Source of the DNA: Tolypeutes matacus
Taxonomy: Eukaryota > Chordata > Mammalia > Cingulata > Chlamyphoridae
DNA: 64,000 nt
Direction: 5' to 3'
Assembly: GCA_026826555.1 (NCBI GenBank)
Contig: JAKSZT010053883.1
Coordinates: forward strand, 26,097,113 to 26,161,112
Positions 35,691-47,245 of the stretch are shown in pieces. The position numbers and the translations under genes were made by a program. Every line of letters starts with the position of its first letter. Position 1 is the first letter of the stretch. Under the pieces are notes generated by a model, which did no database searches, was not told the DNA's origin, and was given only the letters and a program-made list of their open reading frames with translations.

Positions 35691-37676
35691 AAGAAGAAGA
35701 AAGAGCTAAAAGCAAAGATCTAAATGAACAACTGGAGAAACTAGAAAAAGAACAGCAAACCATTCCCAAAGCAAGCAGAAGGAAAGAAATAATAAAGATT
35801 AGAGCAGAAATAAATGAAATTGAGAACAACAACAAAAAAAAAAACAGTAGAGAAAATCAACAAAACCAAAAGCTGGTTCTTTGAGAAGAACAATAAAATT
35901 GATAAACCCTTAGCTAGATGAATGAAGAAAAAAAGAGAGAAGATATGAATAAATAAAATCAGAAATGGAAAGGGGGAGGTTATGACTGACCCCACAGAAA
36001 CAAAAAGGATCCTAAGAGGATATTACAAGAAACTGTATGCCAATGAACTGGAAAACCTAGATGAAATGGACAAATTCCTAGAAATGCATAAACAACCTAC
36101 ACTGACCCTACAAAAAATAAAAGAACTTAACAACCAAATCATATTTAAAGAAATTGAATCAGTCATCAAAAATCTCCCAACAAAGAAAATTCTAGGACCA
36201 GATGGCTTCAAAGGTAAATTCTACCAAGCATTTCAAGAAGAATTAACACCAATCCTATTTAAACTTTTCCAAAAAATCGAAGAGGAGGGAAAATTACCCA
36301 ACACATTTTATGAAGCCACCATCACCGTAATATCAAAGCCGGGTAGAGATACTACAAGAAAAGAAAATTACAGACCAATATCTCTAATGGACATAAATGC
36401 AAAATTTCTCAACAAAATACTTGCAAATTGAATCCAACAGTATATCAAAAGAATTATACACCACAACCAAGTGGGATTTATTCCTGGTATGCAAGGGTGG
36501 TTCTACCTGAGAAAATCAATTAACATAATACACAACATTAACAAACTGAAGGAAAAAAAAAAAACAAACATTATCATCTCAATCGGTGCAGAAAAAGCAT
36601 TCAACAAAATCCAGCATCCTTTCTTCATTGAAACACTTAGAAAGATAGGATTTGAAGGAAAATTCTCCAATATGATAAAGGGCATATATGAAAAACCCAC
36701 AGCTAACATCATACTCAATGGGAAAGATTGAAAGCTTTCCCTCTAAGATTGGGAACAAGACAAGGATGCCCACTGTTACCATTGTTATTCAACATTATCT
36801 AGAAGTTCTAGCTAGAGCAATTAGACAAGAAAAAGAAATAAAAGGCATCCAAATAGGAAAAGAAGAAGTAAAACTGTCACTATTCACAGATGACCTGATC
36901 CTATATTTAGAAAATTCTGAAATGTCTTCAACAAAACTATTGAGCTAATAAATGAGTTCAGCAAAGTGGCAAAAATCAATAATGTTTCTGTACACTAGTA
37001 TTGAACAATCTCATGAGGAAATCAGGGAAAAACTTCCATTTACAATGGCAAGAAAAAGACTCAAATACCCAGGAATCAAATTAACCAAAGAAGTACACTA
37101 CCCTTATTCAAAAAGCTACAAAACAATGCTAAAAGAAATCAATGAAGACCTAAACAAATGGAAAGATTCCATGTTCATGCACTGGAAGACTAAATATTGT
37201 GAAGATGTCAGTCCTACCCAAACTGATTTATAGATTCAATGAAATACCAATCAAAATTCCAGCAGTCCACTTTACAGAAATAGAAAAGGCAATTACTGAG
37301 TTCATTTGGAAGGGAAAGTGCACCTGTATAGCCAAAAGCATTCTACAAAAGAGCAATGTGGGAGGAATTTCACTGCCTAACCTTGAAACATATTGCAAAG
37401 CTACAGTGTTCAAAACAGCATGGTATCGGCATAAGAATAGACACACTGATAAGTGGAATAGAATTGAGAGTCCAGAAATAAACCCTTACCTCTACAGCCA
37501 ACTGGTTTTTCGATAAACCTACCAAGTCTGTGTTAACAGGACAAAACAATCTCTTCAACAAATAGTGCTGGGAGAACTGGATATCCATAACCAAAAGATT
37601 GAAAGACCCCCATCTACTCCCTATACAAGAATCAACTCAAAATGGATCAAAAACTTAAATATAAAAGCTAATACCA

Positions 37677-38032
37677 GGGAGTGGATGTGGCTCAAGCACT
37701 TAAGCATCTGCATCCCACATGGAAGGTCATGGGTTTGGTTCCCAGTGCCTCTAAAAAAAGACAAACAATGAACAGACTTCAAGCAAAAACAATGAGCAGA
37801 CAACAAGGAAAACCAACAACAACCAAAAAATCGAGCAGAGAGATCATGTGGCTCAAGCAGTTGAGTGCCCACCTCCCACATGGAAGATCCCAGGTTTGGT
37901 TCCTGATGCCTCCTAAAGAAAAAACAGACAACAAGCAGACAATGAGTGCAAACAACGAGCAAAATCAATAAGCAAAGCAAACGAGGGAGCCATCTGGGGC
38001 AGGGCAGGATGATGGGGGCGGGGAAGCCAGGA
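37677..38032 (+). repeat. composite DAS-SINE with two heads
   Basis: Heads at 37677 and 37838 with AACAAGCAGACAATGAG-type linkers. Host L1 resumes at GGAGCATAAAACTAC. Confidence 0.78.
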
Positions 38033-38333
38033 GCATAAAACTACTAGAAGAACATGTACGGAAACCTTAAGATCTTGTGGTAGGTGGTGGTTTCTTGGAC
38101 CTTACACCAAAGCACGAGTAATTAAAAAAAAAGTAGATAAATGGTACCTCCTCAAAATTAAACACTTTTGCATCTCAAAGGACTTTGTCAAAGGGTGAAA
38201 AGGCAGCTGACTCAATGGGGGGAAATATTTGGAAACCACATATTTGATAAGGGTTTAATATCCATGATATATAAAGAGATGCTACAACTCAACAATAGAA
38301 AGGCAAACAACCCTATTAAAAAATGGGCAAAAT

Positions 38334-38430
38334 GGGGAGTGGATTTGGCTCAAGTGGTTGAGTGCCCGCCTCCTACATGGGAGGCCCCAGTTCAGTTTCC
38401 AGTGCCTCCTGAAAAAAACAAAAACAAACA
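38334..38430 (+). repeat. DAS-SINE, short type
   Basis: Head GGATTTGGCTCAAGTGGTTG with an A/C-rich tail into the next SINE. Confidence 0.85.
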
Positions 38431-38445
38431 GCAACAAAACAAATG

Positions 38446-38632
38446 AGGGAAGCGGCTGTGGCTCAATCAGTAGGGCTCCCGTTTACCATATGGGAGGCCC
38501 CGGGTTCGGTTCCCGGGGCCTCCTGGTGAAGGCAAAGCCCGCCCGCACGGCGTGGTGAGCTGACCCAGTGAGCACAAGCAGCAAGGGGGGGGATAAATGA
38601 ATAAATAAATAAAATCTTTAAAAAAAAAAACA
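38446..38632 (+). repeat. DAS-SINE, long GC-rich type
   Basis: Full length; duplication AACAAATGA on both sides. It is inserted in the tail region of the previous SINE. Confidence 0.92.
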
Positions 38633-38651
38633 AATGAAAAAACCAACTCAA

Positions 38652-38740
38652 GGAAGCCTATATGGCTCAGTAGTTGTGTGCCGGCTTCCTACATACAAGG
38701 TCCAGGGTTCAATCCCCAGCCCCCGGTATCTAAAAAAATT
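38652..38740 (+). repeat. DAS-SINE, short type
   Basis: Head CTATATGGCTCAGTAGTTGTG, box B GGTTCAATCCC and an A-rich tail. Confidence 0.83.
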
Positions 38741-38899
38741 AAAAAATGGGCAAAAGACTTCCATAGACATTTGTCCAAATTAGAAATACAAATGGCGAAA
38801 AAACACGTGAAAAAATGTTCAACATCACTACCGATTAGGAAAATGCACATCAAAGCTACAATAAGATATCATTTCATACCTATTAGAATGGCCATTATT

Positions 38900-38990
38900 G
38901 AGGAGGGGGGTGTAGCTCAGTGGTTGAGCTCCTGCTTCCCATGTAGGAGGTCTCAGGTTTAATCCCTGGTACATCTTTTAAAAAAAAAAA
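38900..38990 (+). repeat. DAS-SINE, short type
   Basis: Head GTGTAGCTCAGTGGTTGAGC; duplication AGAATGGCCAYTATT on both sides in L1-D ORF2. Confidence 0.9.
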
Positions 38991-41455
38991 AGAATGGCCA
39001 CTATTAAAAAGACAGAGAACTACAAGTCTAGGATGTAGGAGAGATAGGAACGCTTATTCACTGTTAGTGGGAATGTAGAATGGTACAGCCACTGTGGAGG
39101 ACTGTTTGGCAGTTCCTAAGGAAGATGAATATAGATTTGCCACATGACCTGGCAATACCACTACTGGGCATATACCCAGAAGAACTGAGAGCAGTGACCC
39201 GAATAGACATCTTCACACCGATGCTCATAGCAGCATTATTCACAATTGCCAAAAGTTGGAAAAAACCCAGTTGTCCATCAACCAATCAATGGATAAACAA
39301 ACTGTGATGTATACATATGATAAAATATTAGGCAGTGTAAGAAGAAATGAAGTCATGAAGCATCTGACAACATGGATGAACCTGGAGGACATTATGTTGA
39401 GTGAAGCAAGCCAGACACAAAAGGACAAATACTGTATGATTGTGCTACTATGAACTAAATACATTGTGTAATCTCATAGAGTTAATAACTTGAATATGGG
39501 TCACCAAAAAATAGAATGAAGCTAGATAGTGGAAAGCTGAGGGTTAACTTGTACAGAGTTGGTAAAAAGAATGTATGTTAATCTTTGGAAATGAATAGAA
39601 AAGGTGAAAGCACAACATAATGTTTGTAACTATCAAGTGCTATTATATGGGTATGACAGTGGTTGAAAGTCTAGGATCATGTATAGTACTAAAAGGAAAG
39701 CTAAGAAATGTAACATGGGACTGTATAACAGTAAAACCTCATTTGAAATTTGAATATGGGTAATATGGCATATATAAGACTGTTTTTCTTTGAAACTGAA
39801 CAAATATATTGTAATGTTATAAGATGTTAATATCAGACAAAAAACCACACCCATTATGCTAAAGGAAGGAAACCAGAGACAAAGTACTACATATTGTATG
39901 ATACCATTTAATATAAAATGTAAATATAAGTCAATTTATAAGGATAATAAAAAAGAATAAGCACATGGAGTTAAAACCCAGACTATATAGGTTACTAGGA
40001 GATAGGATGAGGACTGAGAAGGGGTACTGATGCTTAATCTATGTAGAATTTTTCATTATAGCTTGACTGTAAGAGTGTGGAAATGGATAGAGTTGATGGT
40101 AACACATTATAGTGAATATAACACGGCTGGTTTATAAATGAAGTTGTGGATGAGACGGGTAGTCTAGGGATATAACTGTCAATTGAAAGAAAGCTAGAGA
40201 ATAACCTAGGAACTGAATAACATAGTGAACCTGGAGGTGGATTGGATTTGGATTAGGATAGTGGAAATACAATAATGTTCTTCTATGAACTAGAACAAGT
40301 GTATATCACTATTAGAGTGGTAAGAATATAATGACGAATAGGAAAAATACAATTATGTAACTTATGGTCTATATTTAATAGCTATATTGTAATATGCTTG
40401 CATCAATGTCAGAGAAGGTACTACATCAACGCTAAGTGTCAATAATGGAGGGGATATGGGGTTTTTTCTTTTGGACTAAGGAAAACGTGCAGTCTGCACA
40501 ACTCTGATGAAAGTACTAGCTACTGAGTGTACACTGTAGCTAGAATGTGCAAGGCATGGGACTGTATAACACAGTGAACCATGTGATGGAAGATGGACCG
40601 TGGTTAAAATACAAATATGAGTTTTCTCTCATAAACTATAACAAATGCACAATACTAATACATAGTGTTAGTAATAGAGGGTGTATGGAAAAATATACCA
40701 AATGTAAACTATGGACCATAGATAGTGGTAATAATCTGATCATGTTTTTTCATGATCTGTAACAAATATTCCAAAATAATGTAAGGTGTTGGTGGAGGGG
40801 TAATGTATGGGAACTCTGCACATTATGCATGATTGTTTTGTAACCTCACAACTTCTCTAATAATAAAAAGTAAAAGTATGTATATAAATAGTAAAAAAAA
40901 AAAAAAAAGGAAGAAAATATACTAAAATATTAACAGTTTTTACATTAGGTGGTAAAAGATTATGGGTAACTTTTTCCTTTATTTTTTCTGTAATATTATT
41001 TTATTTTATAGTTAAAATTATGCTTAAAATGGGGGGGGGGGGAATTAGCCATCTATTTGATGTCTACAAGAGACTCACCTTAAATGCAAGGACAAAATCA
41101 GGCTGAAAGTGAAAGGTTGAAAAATATTCTACACTCATAGCAATTTTTTTTTAAAAAGGAGGTGTAGCAATACTAATATCAGATAAAATAGATTTTAAAT
41201 GCAAAACTGTTATGAGGTGAATAAGGTTATTATATATTAATAAAAGGGACAATTACTAAGAAGAAATAACAAATAATAAATATTTATGCACCTATCATAA
41301 GTGCCCCAAAATACATGAGACACACACTGGCAAAACTAAAGAGAGAAATAGGTGTCTCTACAATAATCATTTGAGAATTCAACACTCCACTGTCAGCATT
41401 AGATAGAACATCTAGACAGTGGATAAAGAAAGAAACTGAGATCTTGAATAATATG

Positions 41456-42187
41456 TGTGGCCGTCTGGCAATTTGATGTAATTATGAATTCCAAAAATAT
41501 AATTGGATTATGCTTGTAAACTGATCTGTTAATCTGGGCATGATTAAATTATGATTAGGGCATTGACTGGGCCACGTCAGTAGGGCGTTGAGCCCCACCC
41601 CTTGGTGTGTGGGGAATCAAATATAAAAAGCATGGCAAGAACAGAGTTGAGGGAAGCGGCTGTGGCTCAATCAGTAGGGCTCCCGTTTACCATATGGGAG
41701 GCCCCGGGTTCGGTTCCCGGGGCCTTCTGGTGAGGGCGGGCCCGCCCGCACGGCGTGGTTGGCTGGCCCAGCGAGCGCAAGCAGCAAGGGGGGGATAAAT
41801 GAATAAATAAAAATAAAATCTTAAAAAAAAAAAAAAAAAAAAAGAGTTGAAGCAGTTTTTGAGAAGCAGTTTTGATGTTGGAGAAAAAGCCCCAGAAGAA
41901 GAGAAGTGAGCCGTTCGCCTGATAGTCTACAGCTGACCTTGTGGAGGAACCAGAAGAGCTAAGCCCGGAAAGAAACACAGCCCCGGGAAGAGAGGAACAC
42001 AAGAAGCCTGAACCCTGGCAAACGTCGGCAGCTGTCTTGCTCCAACACGTGGCAATGAACTTTGGTGAGAAGAAACTTAACACTTTATGGCCTGTTATCT
42101 GTGGACTTCTACCCCAAATAAATACCCTTTATAAAGACCAGCCCATTTTTGGTATTTCACATTAGCACCCCTTGGCTGACTAATACA
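41456..42187 (+). mobile_element. ERVL-type solo LTR with perfect target duplication
   Basis: It runs from TGTGGCCGTCTGGCAATTTG to TTGGCTGACTAATACA, with ATATG at 41451-41455 and 42188-42192. It contains one DAS-SINE and an AATAAA near 42118. Inserted in L1-A ORF2. Confidence 0.9.
41651..41846 (+). repeat. DAS-SINE, long GC-rich type, inside the LTR
   Basis: Full length; duplication AGAGTTGA on both sides. Confidence 0.92.
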
Positions 42188-42338
42188 ATATGATAAATGA
42201 ACTAACTCTAATAGACATCTATAGATTACACCTCCAAACAGCAGGATATACATTCTTCTTAGGTGCTCATGAATCTTTCTCCAGAATAGACCATATGCTG
42301 GGACATAAGTTGGATCTCAATAAATTTAAAAACATTGA

Positions 42339-43051
42339 TCAGAGAAAGAGAGCCACTATTTTACCCTGCCATGAGGGAAGAATCCAGGACTGCCTGCAGC
42401 CCTGAGTCTGAAGAGTGTGAGAGGGTCCTGAATGCCAAGATACCAGCCATAGGCCTGATTGCCCACAGCTGAGCTCAGGGAGAAAGTAAGCCAGGAGGGG
42501 AAGGCAGAGACCTTGGCAGAGACTCTCCACCATTTTGCCTTGCCACATGGCAGGAGTTTAGGACCTCCAGCAGCTGATCTTCGTGAGAAAGCATCTCTTG
42601 ATAACGCCTTGACTGGGACATTTTAACAGCCTTGGAACTGTAAGATTTTACCCTAATAAATCCCCATTATAAAACCAACCCATTTCTGGTATATTGCATT
42701 GGCAGCCCTTAGCAAAAGAAAACACCTATCTCACATTATTCTCCCTCATAGAATAACAGAATCTCAAATCCATAAGGGGCCTCCTGAAGGTTGTTCCTAT
42801 CTCTAGACCCAAACCATTTTGGATAGTCCTCATTCTTGCCCATTGCTTCTTGAACAGTAATGTGCATATAAATCACCTGGGGTGGTGGTAAAATGTGGCT
42901 TCTGTTTCAGTAGGTCTGGGACAGGGACTGAAGGCCAGGTTTATTCTTAGTTAGCCTCAGGTTTATTCTTCCCAGTCTCTTTTCCTTCATCTTATTGGAA
43001 TGCAAACTGGAGGCAATCGGCTAGGGTTGCCAGATAAAATACAAAAAAATA
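42339..43051 (+). mobile_element. LTR-initiated retrocopy
   Basis: A 713-bp insert in L1-A ORF2 with duplication AAAAACATTGA (42328-42338 and 43052-43062). The left 380 bases are the 3' half of an ERVL-type LTR, including AATAAATCCCC. Then comes about 330 bp of non-LTR sequence with a MER5-like stretch (ATCACCTGGGGTGG ... TCAGTAGGTCTGGGAC, 42865-42925), ending in an A-rich tail. This fits reverse transcription of an RNA that began in an LTR and read into flanking DNA. Confidence 0.65.
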
Positions 43052-44284
43052 AAAAACATTGAAATTATACAAAACACTTTCTCTGATCATAATGGAATAA
43101 AGTTGGAAATTAATAAGAGGTGGAAAAGAGAAAATTCACAAATATATGGAAATTAAACAATACACTCTTAAATAATCAGTGGGTCAAAGAAGAAATTGCA
43201 AGAGAAATCAGTAAATACCGCAAGACAAATGAAAATGAGAACACAACATATCAAAACTTAAGGGATACAGCAAAGGCAGTGCTGAGACAGAAATATATAG
43301 CTCACAATGCTTATATTAAAAGAGAAGAGCTAAAATTAAAGACCAAACTGCACACCTGGAGGAACTAGAAAAAGAACAGTAAGCCAATCCCAAAACAAGC
43401 AGAAGGAAAGAAATAATAAAGATTAGAGCAGAAATAAATGAAATGGAGAATAAACAATAGAGAAAATCAACAGAACTAAAAGATTGTACTTTGAGAAGAT
43501 CAACAAAATCGATAAACCCTTAGCTAGATTAACAAAGATAAAAAGAGAAGGTGAAAATAAATAAAATCAGAAGTGATAAGGGTGACATTACCCCAGCAGA
43601 AATAAAAGAGATCATAAGAGAATTCTATGAAGAACTGTACGCCACAAAGTAAACAACAATGATGAAATGGACAAATTTCTGGAAACACATGAACAAACAC
43701 ACTGACCCTAGAAGAAATAGAAAGCCACCTCATCAAACCAGTCTCAAATAAATAAATTGAAACAGTCATCAAAAACTTCCCCAAAATGAAAAGTGCAGGA
43801 TCAGATGGCTTCACAGGTGAATTCTACCAATCATTTAAAGAAGATCTAATGCCATTCTTACTCAAATTCTTCCAAAAACTTGAACAGGAAGGAACATTAC
43901 CAAACTCATTCTAGAAAGTAACATCACCCTAATACATAAAGCCAGGTAAAGATATTTCAAAAAAAGAAAATCACAGAACAATACCTTTAATGTATGTAGA
44001 TGCAAAAATCCTCAACAAAATACTTGCTAACCAAATCCAAAAACACATTTTAAAAATTATATATCGACCACACCTGAAGATGGAGGCGGAGATTGGAACA
44101 ATGCTGCTAAGAGTCGAGGAATCCTAGAGAAGCTGGCAGTCACCAGAATGTCCTGGGGCCAGTGAATGAACCTGGGATCTTACATTGTCAACATAGAAAA
44201 ACAAAGCCTGGGAAGGTCATCCCTTTACTCTTACCAGCAGCTGGGTGGTGTGGCCCAGACCATTTGTTAAACATTTTTGAAGGC

Positions 44285-44365
44285 AATTGGGAGGCACTGG
44301 GAATTGAACCTGGGACCTCACACAAGCGAAGCAAGCGCTCAACCACTGAGCTATCCCGGCTCCCA
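44285..44365 (-). repeat. DAS-SINE head, antisense, within the composite retrocopy
   Basis: GGGAATTGAACCTGGGACC and the terminal CACTGAGCTATCCCGGCTCCC give the antisense box B and box A. Confidence 0.8.
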
Positions 44366-44952
44366 TATTTACTTCTTGTGACACAGTAGAGTATGGAGCC
44401 CTGGGTTCCCCAGGTGGATGCCCTTGTTTCCAGTCCCTGCTCTGGGACTTTCCCCACTAAAATGAGGCAGTCAATGGCTCACAATCTCTTAGGAAGGTGA
44501 TACAGATGAAGGTGACACTTGAACAAGCTGAAGAAATGTCCTGTGTAAACACCAAAGAAGGAGAAGAATGATAAAATCTTCAAGCATCTTGAGTGTGGGC
44601 AAAAATAATTTAGGATGAACTCACATCTAAAAGATATTTTAAAAATATTTGTCCTGCACTATGTTTATCTTTGATTAATCTAATCTAGACTAATAGACCA
44701 CATGTGCAGTGCACAGCTCTGCCATGGGCTCTGGAATGGTTTGGGGAGGCAAATTTTTATGCCTCCAATTGAGACATGGGAGGTGGCAAAGAAACCAGTC
44801 TTGGCCTCTGCCCTTCCCTAATGATAACTAGTTTAATGGGTCCTGCTCATATCAGAGATTATTCTGTTTATCATAACATTATAATTATTTGTGCTCATGC
44901 TTTTATTTCCTTCATGACTTCCAATTCCTAGAGTGTAAAGAATTTGTCTTAG

Positions 44953-45146
44953 GGAAGCGGCTGTGGCTCAATCAGTGGGGCTCCCATTTACCATATGGGA
45001 GGCCCCGGGTTCAGTTCCCGGGGCCTCCTGGTGAAGGCAAGCCCGCCCGCACGGCGTGGTTAGCTGACCCAGCGAGCACAAGCAGCAAGGGGGGGATAAA
45101 TGAATAAATAAATAAAATCTTTAAAAAATAAAAAAATTAAAAAAAA
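44953..45146 (+). repeat. DAS-SINE, long GC-rich type
   Basis: Full length; duplication AAGAATTTGTCTT on both sides. Confidence 0.92.
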
Positions 45147-45985
45147 AAGAATTTGTCTTACTCATTGTAGTAATCCCAGCAGCCAACCAAATGCCTGGCA
45201 CATCGGGGGTGCTCAGGAAGTGTTTGCTAAACTGTAACATGGGACCGTATAACATAGTAAAACCTCAGGTACAACACGCATATGGGTGATACTGCATATA
45301 TAAGACTGTTGTTACAAAATAGACATACAAATATACTAGAGAGAAGGAAACAGAATAGCAGCTATGTACGGCAGGTGAGGCATAGAGAGATTGAGAGGCG
45401 ATGAATTTTGTTTGTTTTTAGTTTATTATTATTATTGGAATAATGAAAATGCTCTGGGAGTGATTGGGATGATGAATACACACATGTGATTACACCAAAT
45501 ACCATTGATTGTACTCTTGGATGGATTTATGCTTTATTAACATGTATTAATAAAACTGAAAAAAATGCTTAAGGAAAGAAAAATATGAAGGTACAAAAAT
45601 AAATTAGAGAGGTGGAAATGAAATAGCAGCTATATATGGCAGGGTAAGCTTAGAGAGATAGAGAGGTGAATATTAAGGGGTACAGTTTTTTTGTTTGTTT
45701 GTTTGTTTATTATTACTATTAATATTGGAATAATGAAAATACTCTAATAATGATTAAATTGATGAATGTACAACTATTGATTAAACCAAATACCATTAAT
45801 TGTAAAAAAAAAAAAATTATATATCATGATCAGGTGGGCTTTATACCATGTATTCAAGGGTGGTTCAACATAAAAAAAATCAATCAGTGCAAAATACCAC
45901 ATTAATAAACTAAAGAAGAAAAATCACACAATCATTTCAATAGATGCAGAAAAGACATTTGACAAAATACAATATCCTTCCTTTT

Positions 45986-46725
45986 TTTTTTTTTTTCCGA
46001 GGTACCAGGGTATATTAGTCAGCCAAAGGGGTGCTGATGTAAAATACCAGAACTCTGTTGGCTTTTATAAAGAGTATTTCCTTGGCATAGAAGCTTACAG
46101 TTACCAGGCCCTAAAGCATCCAACTCAAGGTACTTTCTCACCCAAAGTCTGTTGCCACGTGTTGATGCAAGATGGCGGGCAATGTCTGCAAGGGTTCAGC
46201 CTTCCTCCTTCCTCTTAAGGCTCCATGGTCCAAGCTTCTTCCAATCTCGGCTGTAGGCTGGCATAAGGCTTGTCTCTCTCCTCAGGGCTCATTTCTTTCC
46301 AGGCTCATCTGTTCTGTTCCTCCACAAGGTCAGCTGTAGACTATAAGGCTCCTCTTTCTTCCCGGGGCCATGTCTATGGAGCACTCTATTCCTGTGTATC
46401 TGCTTCTGTGTGTTCTCCTTCTCCATGTATTTACTCCTGTGTGAGAGTTTGTTTTATCTCAACCAGAGGGGTGGGGACACAATCTTGCACACTCTAATGG
46501 CATGGTCAAATAAATGCCCTAAGCTTGACTTAATAAAGTAAAAGTGAAACTTCTGAATCTAATATAATCTAATACACCCAGAAGACCAGACAAGTTTACA
46601 AACATAATCCAATATCTATTTTTGGAATTCATAAACAATATTAAATTGCTACACGGAGTCAGGGATTGAACTGAAGACTCATATGTGGGAAGCCGGCGCT
46701 AAACCACTGAGCCTCATTTGCTCCC
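45986..46725 (-). repeat. DAS-SINE, short type, split by an LTR
   Basis: The left piece 45986-46010 (T run, GAGGTACCAGGG) and the right piece 46654-46725 (GAGTCAGGGATTGAACTGAAG ... CACTGAGCC) are one antisense SINE interrupted by 46011-46653. Confidence 0.8.
46011..46653 (-). mobile_element. ERVL-type solo LTR inside a SINE
   Basis: TATATTAGTCAGCC (TG decayed to TA) to TTAAATTGCTACA, same family as 27340-27857. Flanks CAGGG / CGGAG agree at three of five positions. Confidence 0.78.
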
Positions 46726-47046
46726 AAGAAGGAAAGAAAAATACTTTCTTGATAAAAATCTCTGAAAGATAGGAATAGAAGGAAACTTTCTCAATATGAT
46801 AAAGTACATATATGAAAAAACCCACAGCTAACATTGTTCTCAATGGAAAAAGACTGAAAGCTTTCCCACTGAGATCAGGAACAAGACAAGGATGCCCACT
46901 CTCTCCACTGTTATTCAACATGGTGCTAGAAGTTCTAGCTAGAGCAATTAGACAAGAAAAAAGAAATAAAAGGCACCCAAATAGGAAAGACAGAAGTAAA
47001 ACTTTTGCTATTTGCTGATGAGATGATTCTGTACTTAGAAAATACC

Positions 47047-47150
47047 GGGGGGTCGGATGTGGCTCAACTGGTTGGGCGTCCGTCTCCCATATGGAGGGAC
47101 CCGGGTTTGATCCCTGGGACCTCCCGGTAAAAAAAAAAAAAAAAAAAAAG
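47047..47150 (+). repeat. DAS-SINE, head plus A-tail type
   Basis: Head GGATGTGGCTCAACTGGTTGG; duplication GAAAATACC on both sides. Confidence 0.92.
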
Positions 47151-47245
47151 AAAATACCGAAAAATACCCAACAAAACTATTAGAACTTATAGGTGATTTC
47201 AGCAAAGTGGCAGGATAAAAGATTGATGTGCAAAAATCAATAGCA

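Larger units (their letters stand above)
34650..39452 (+). pseudogene. L1-D ORF2 relic
   Basis: The endonuclease to RT to C-terminal order is readable across several frames. RT start [16 protein letters not shown] (about 36200) and a [14 protein letters not shown] block that replaces the usual RQGCPLSP region by frameshift. The end [24 protein letters not shown] lies at 39400-39440. Non-functional. Confidence 0.75.
32290..40909 (+). mobile_element. L1-D, third L1, the most complete
   Basis: Inserted at the end of L1-B, with imperfect flanks GAAGAATAAACA / GAAGAAAATATA. 5' UTR 32290-33245 (non-monomeric type, LTR-free); ORF1 33250-34390; ORF2 about 34650-39452; 3' UTR 39453-40890; A tail 40893-40908. 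The RT box reads FTDD (36890) where active L1 has FADD. Frame pieces at 35982-36431 (RT start, with [11 protein letters not shown]) and 39080-39453 (C-terminus) are among the longest. Many SINEs lie inside. Confidence 0.82.
25216..41046 (+). mobile_element. L1-B, second L1, inserted in L1-A ORF2
   Basis: L1-A breaks at ...GAGCCACC and resumes at AGCCATCTATTTG (41047), giving a short 7-bp duplication with one mismatch. L1-B opens inside a monomeric 5' UTR. ORF1 is about 25976-26890. ORF2 is 27000-27339, 27858-28007, 28346-30146, 30335-30456 and 30950-32270. It is then split by L1-D. The piece 40910-41046 may be the rest of its 3' UTR, ending in a G run instead of a clear A tail. The RT box near 29850 reads FVDV, so the enzyme is dead. 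Confidence 0.75.
44066..45811 (+). mobile_element. composite retrocopy of unknown source with L1-type 3' end
   Basis: Inserted in L1-A with duplication AAAAATTATATATC (44052-44065 and 45812-45825) and an A run at its right end. The first 1.1 kb (44066-45234) is not L1 and I do not recognise it. An antisense SINE (44285-44365) lies within it, and a sense SINE (44953-45146) was added. The last 0.57 kb is L1 3' UTR-like, with a segment repeated in tandem (45345-45510 and 45610-45800). No long open frame. Confidence 0.6.
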
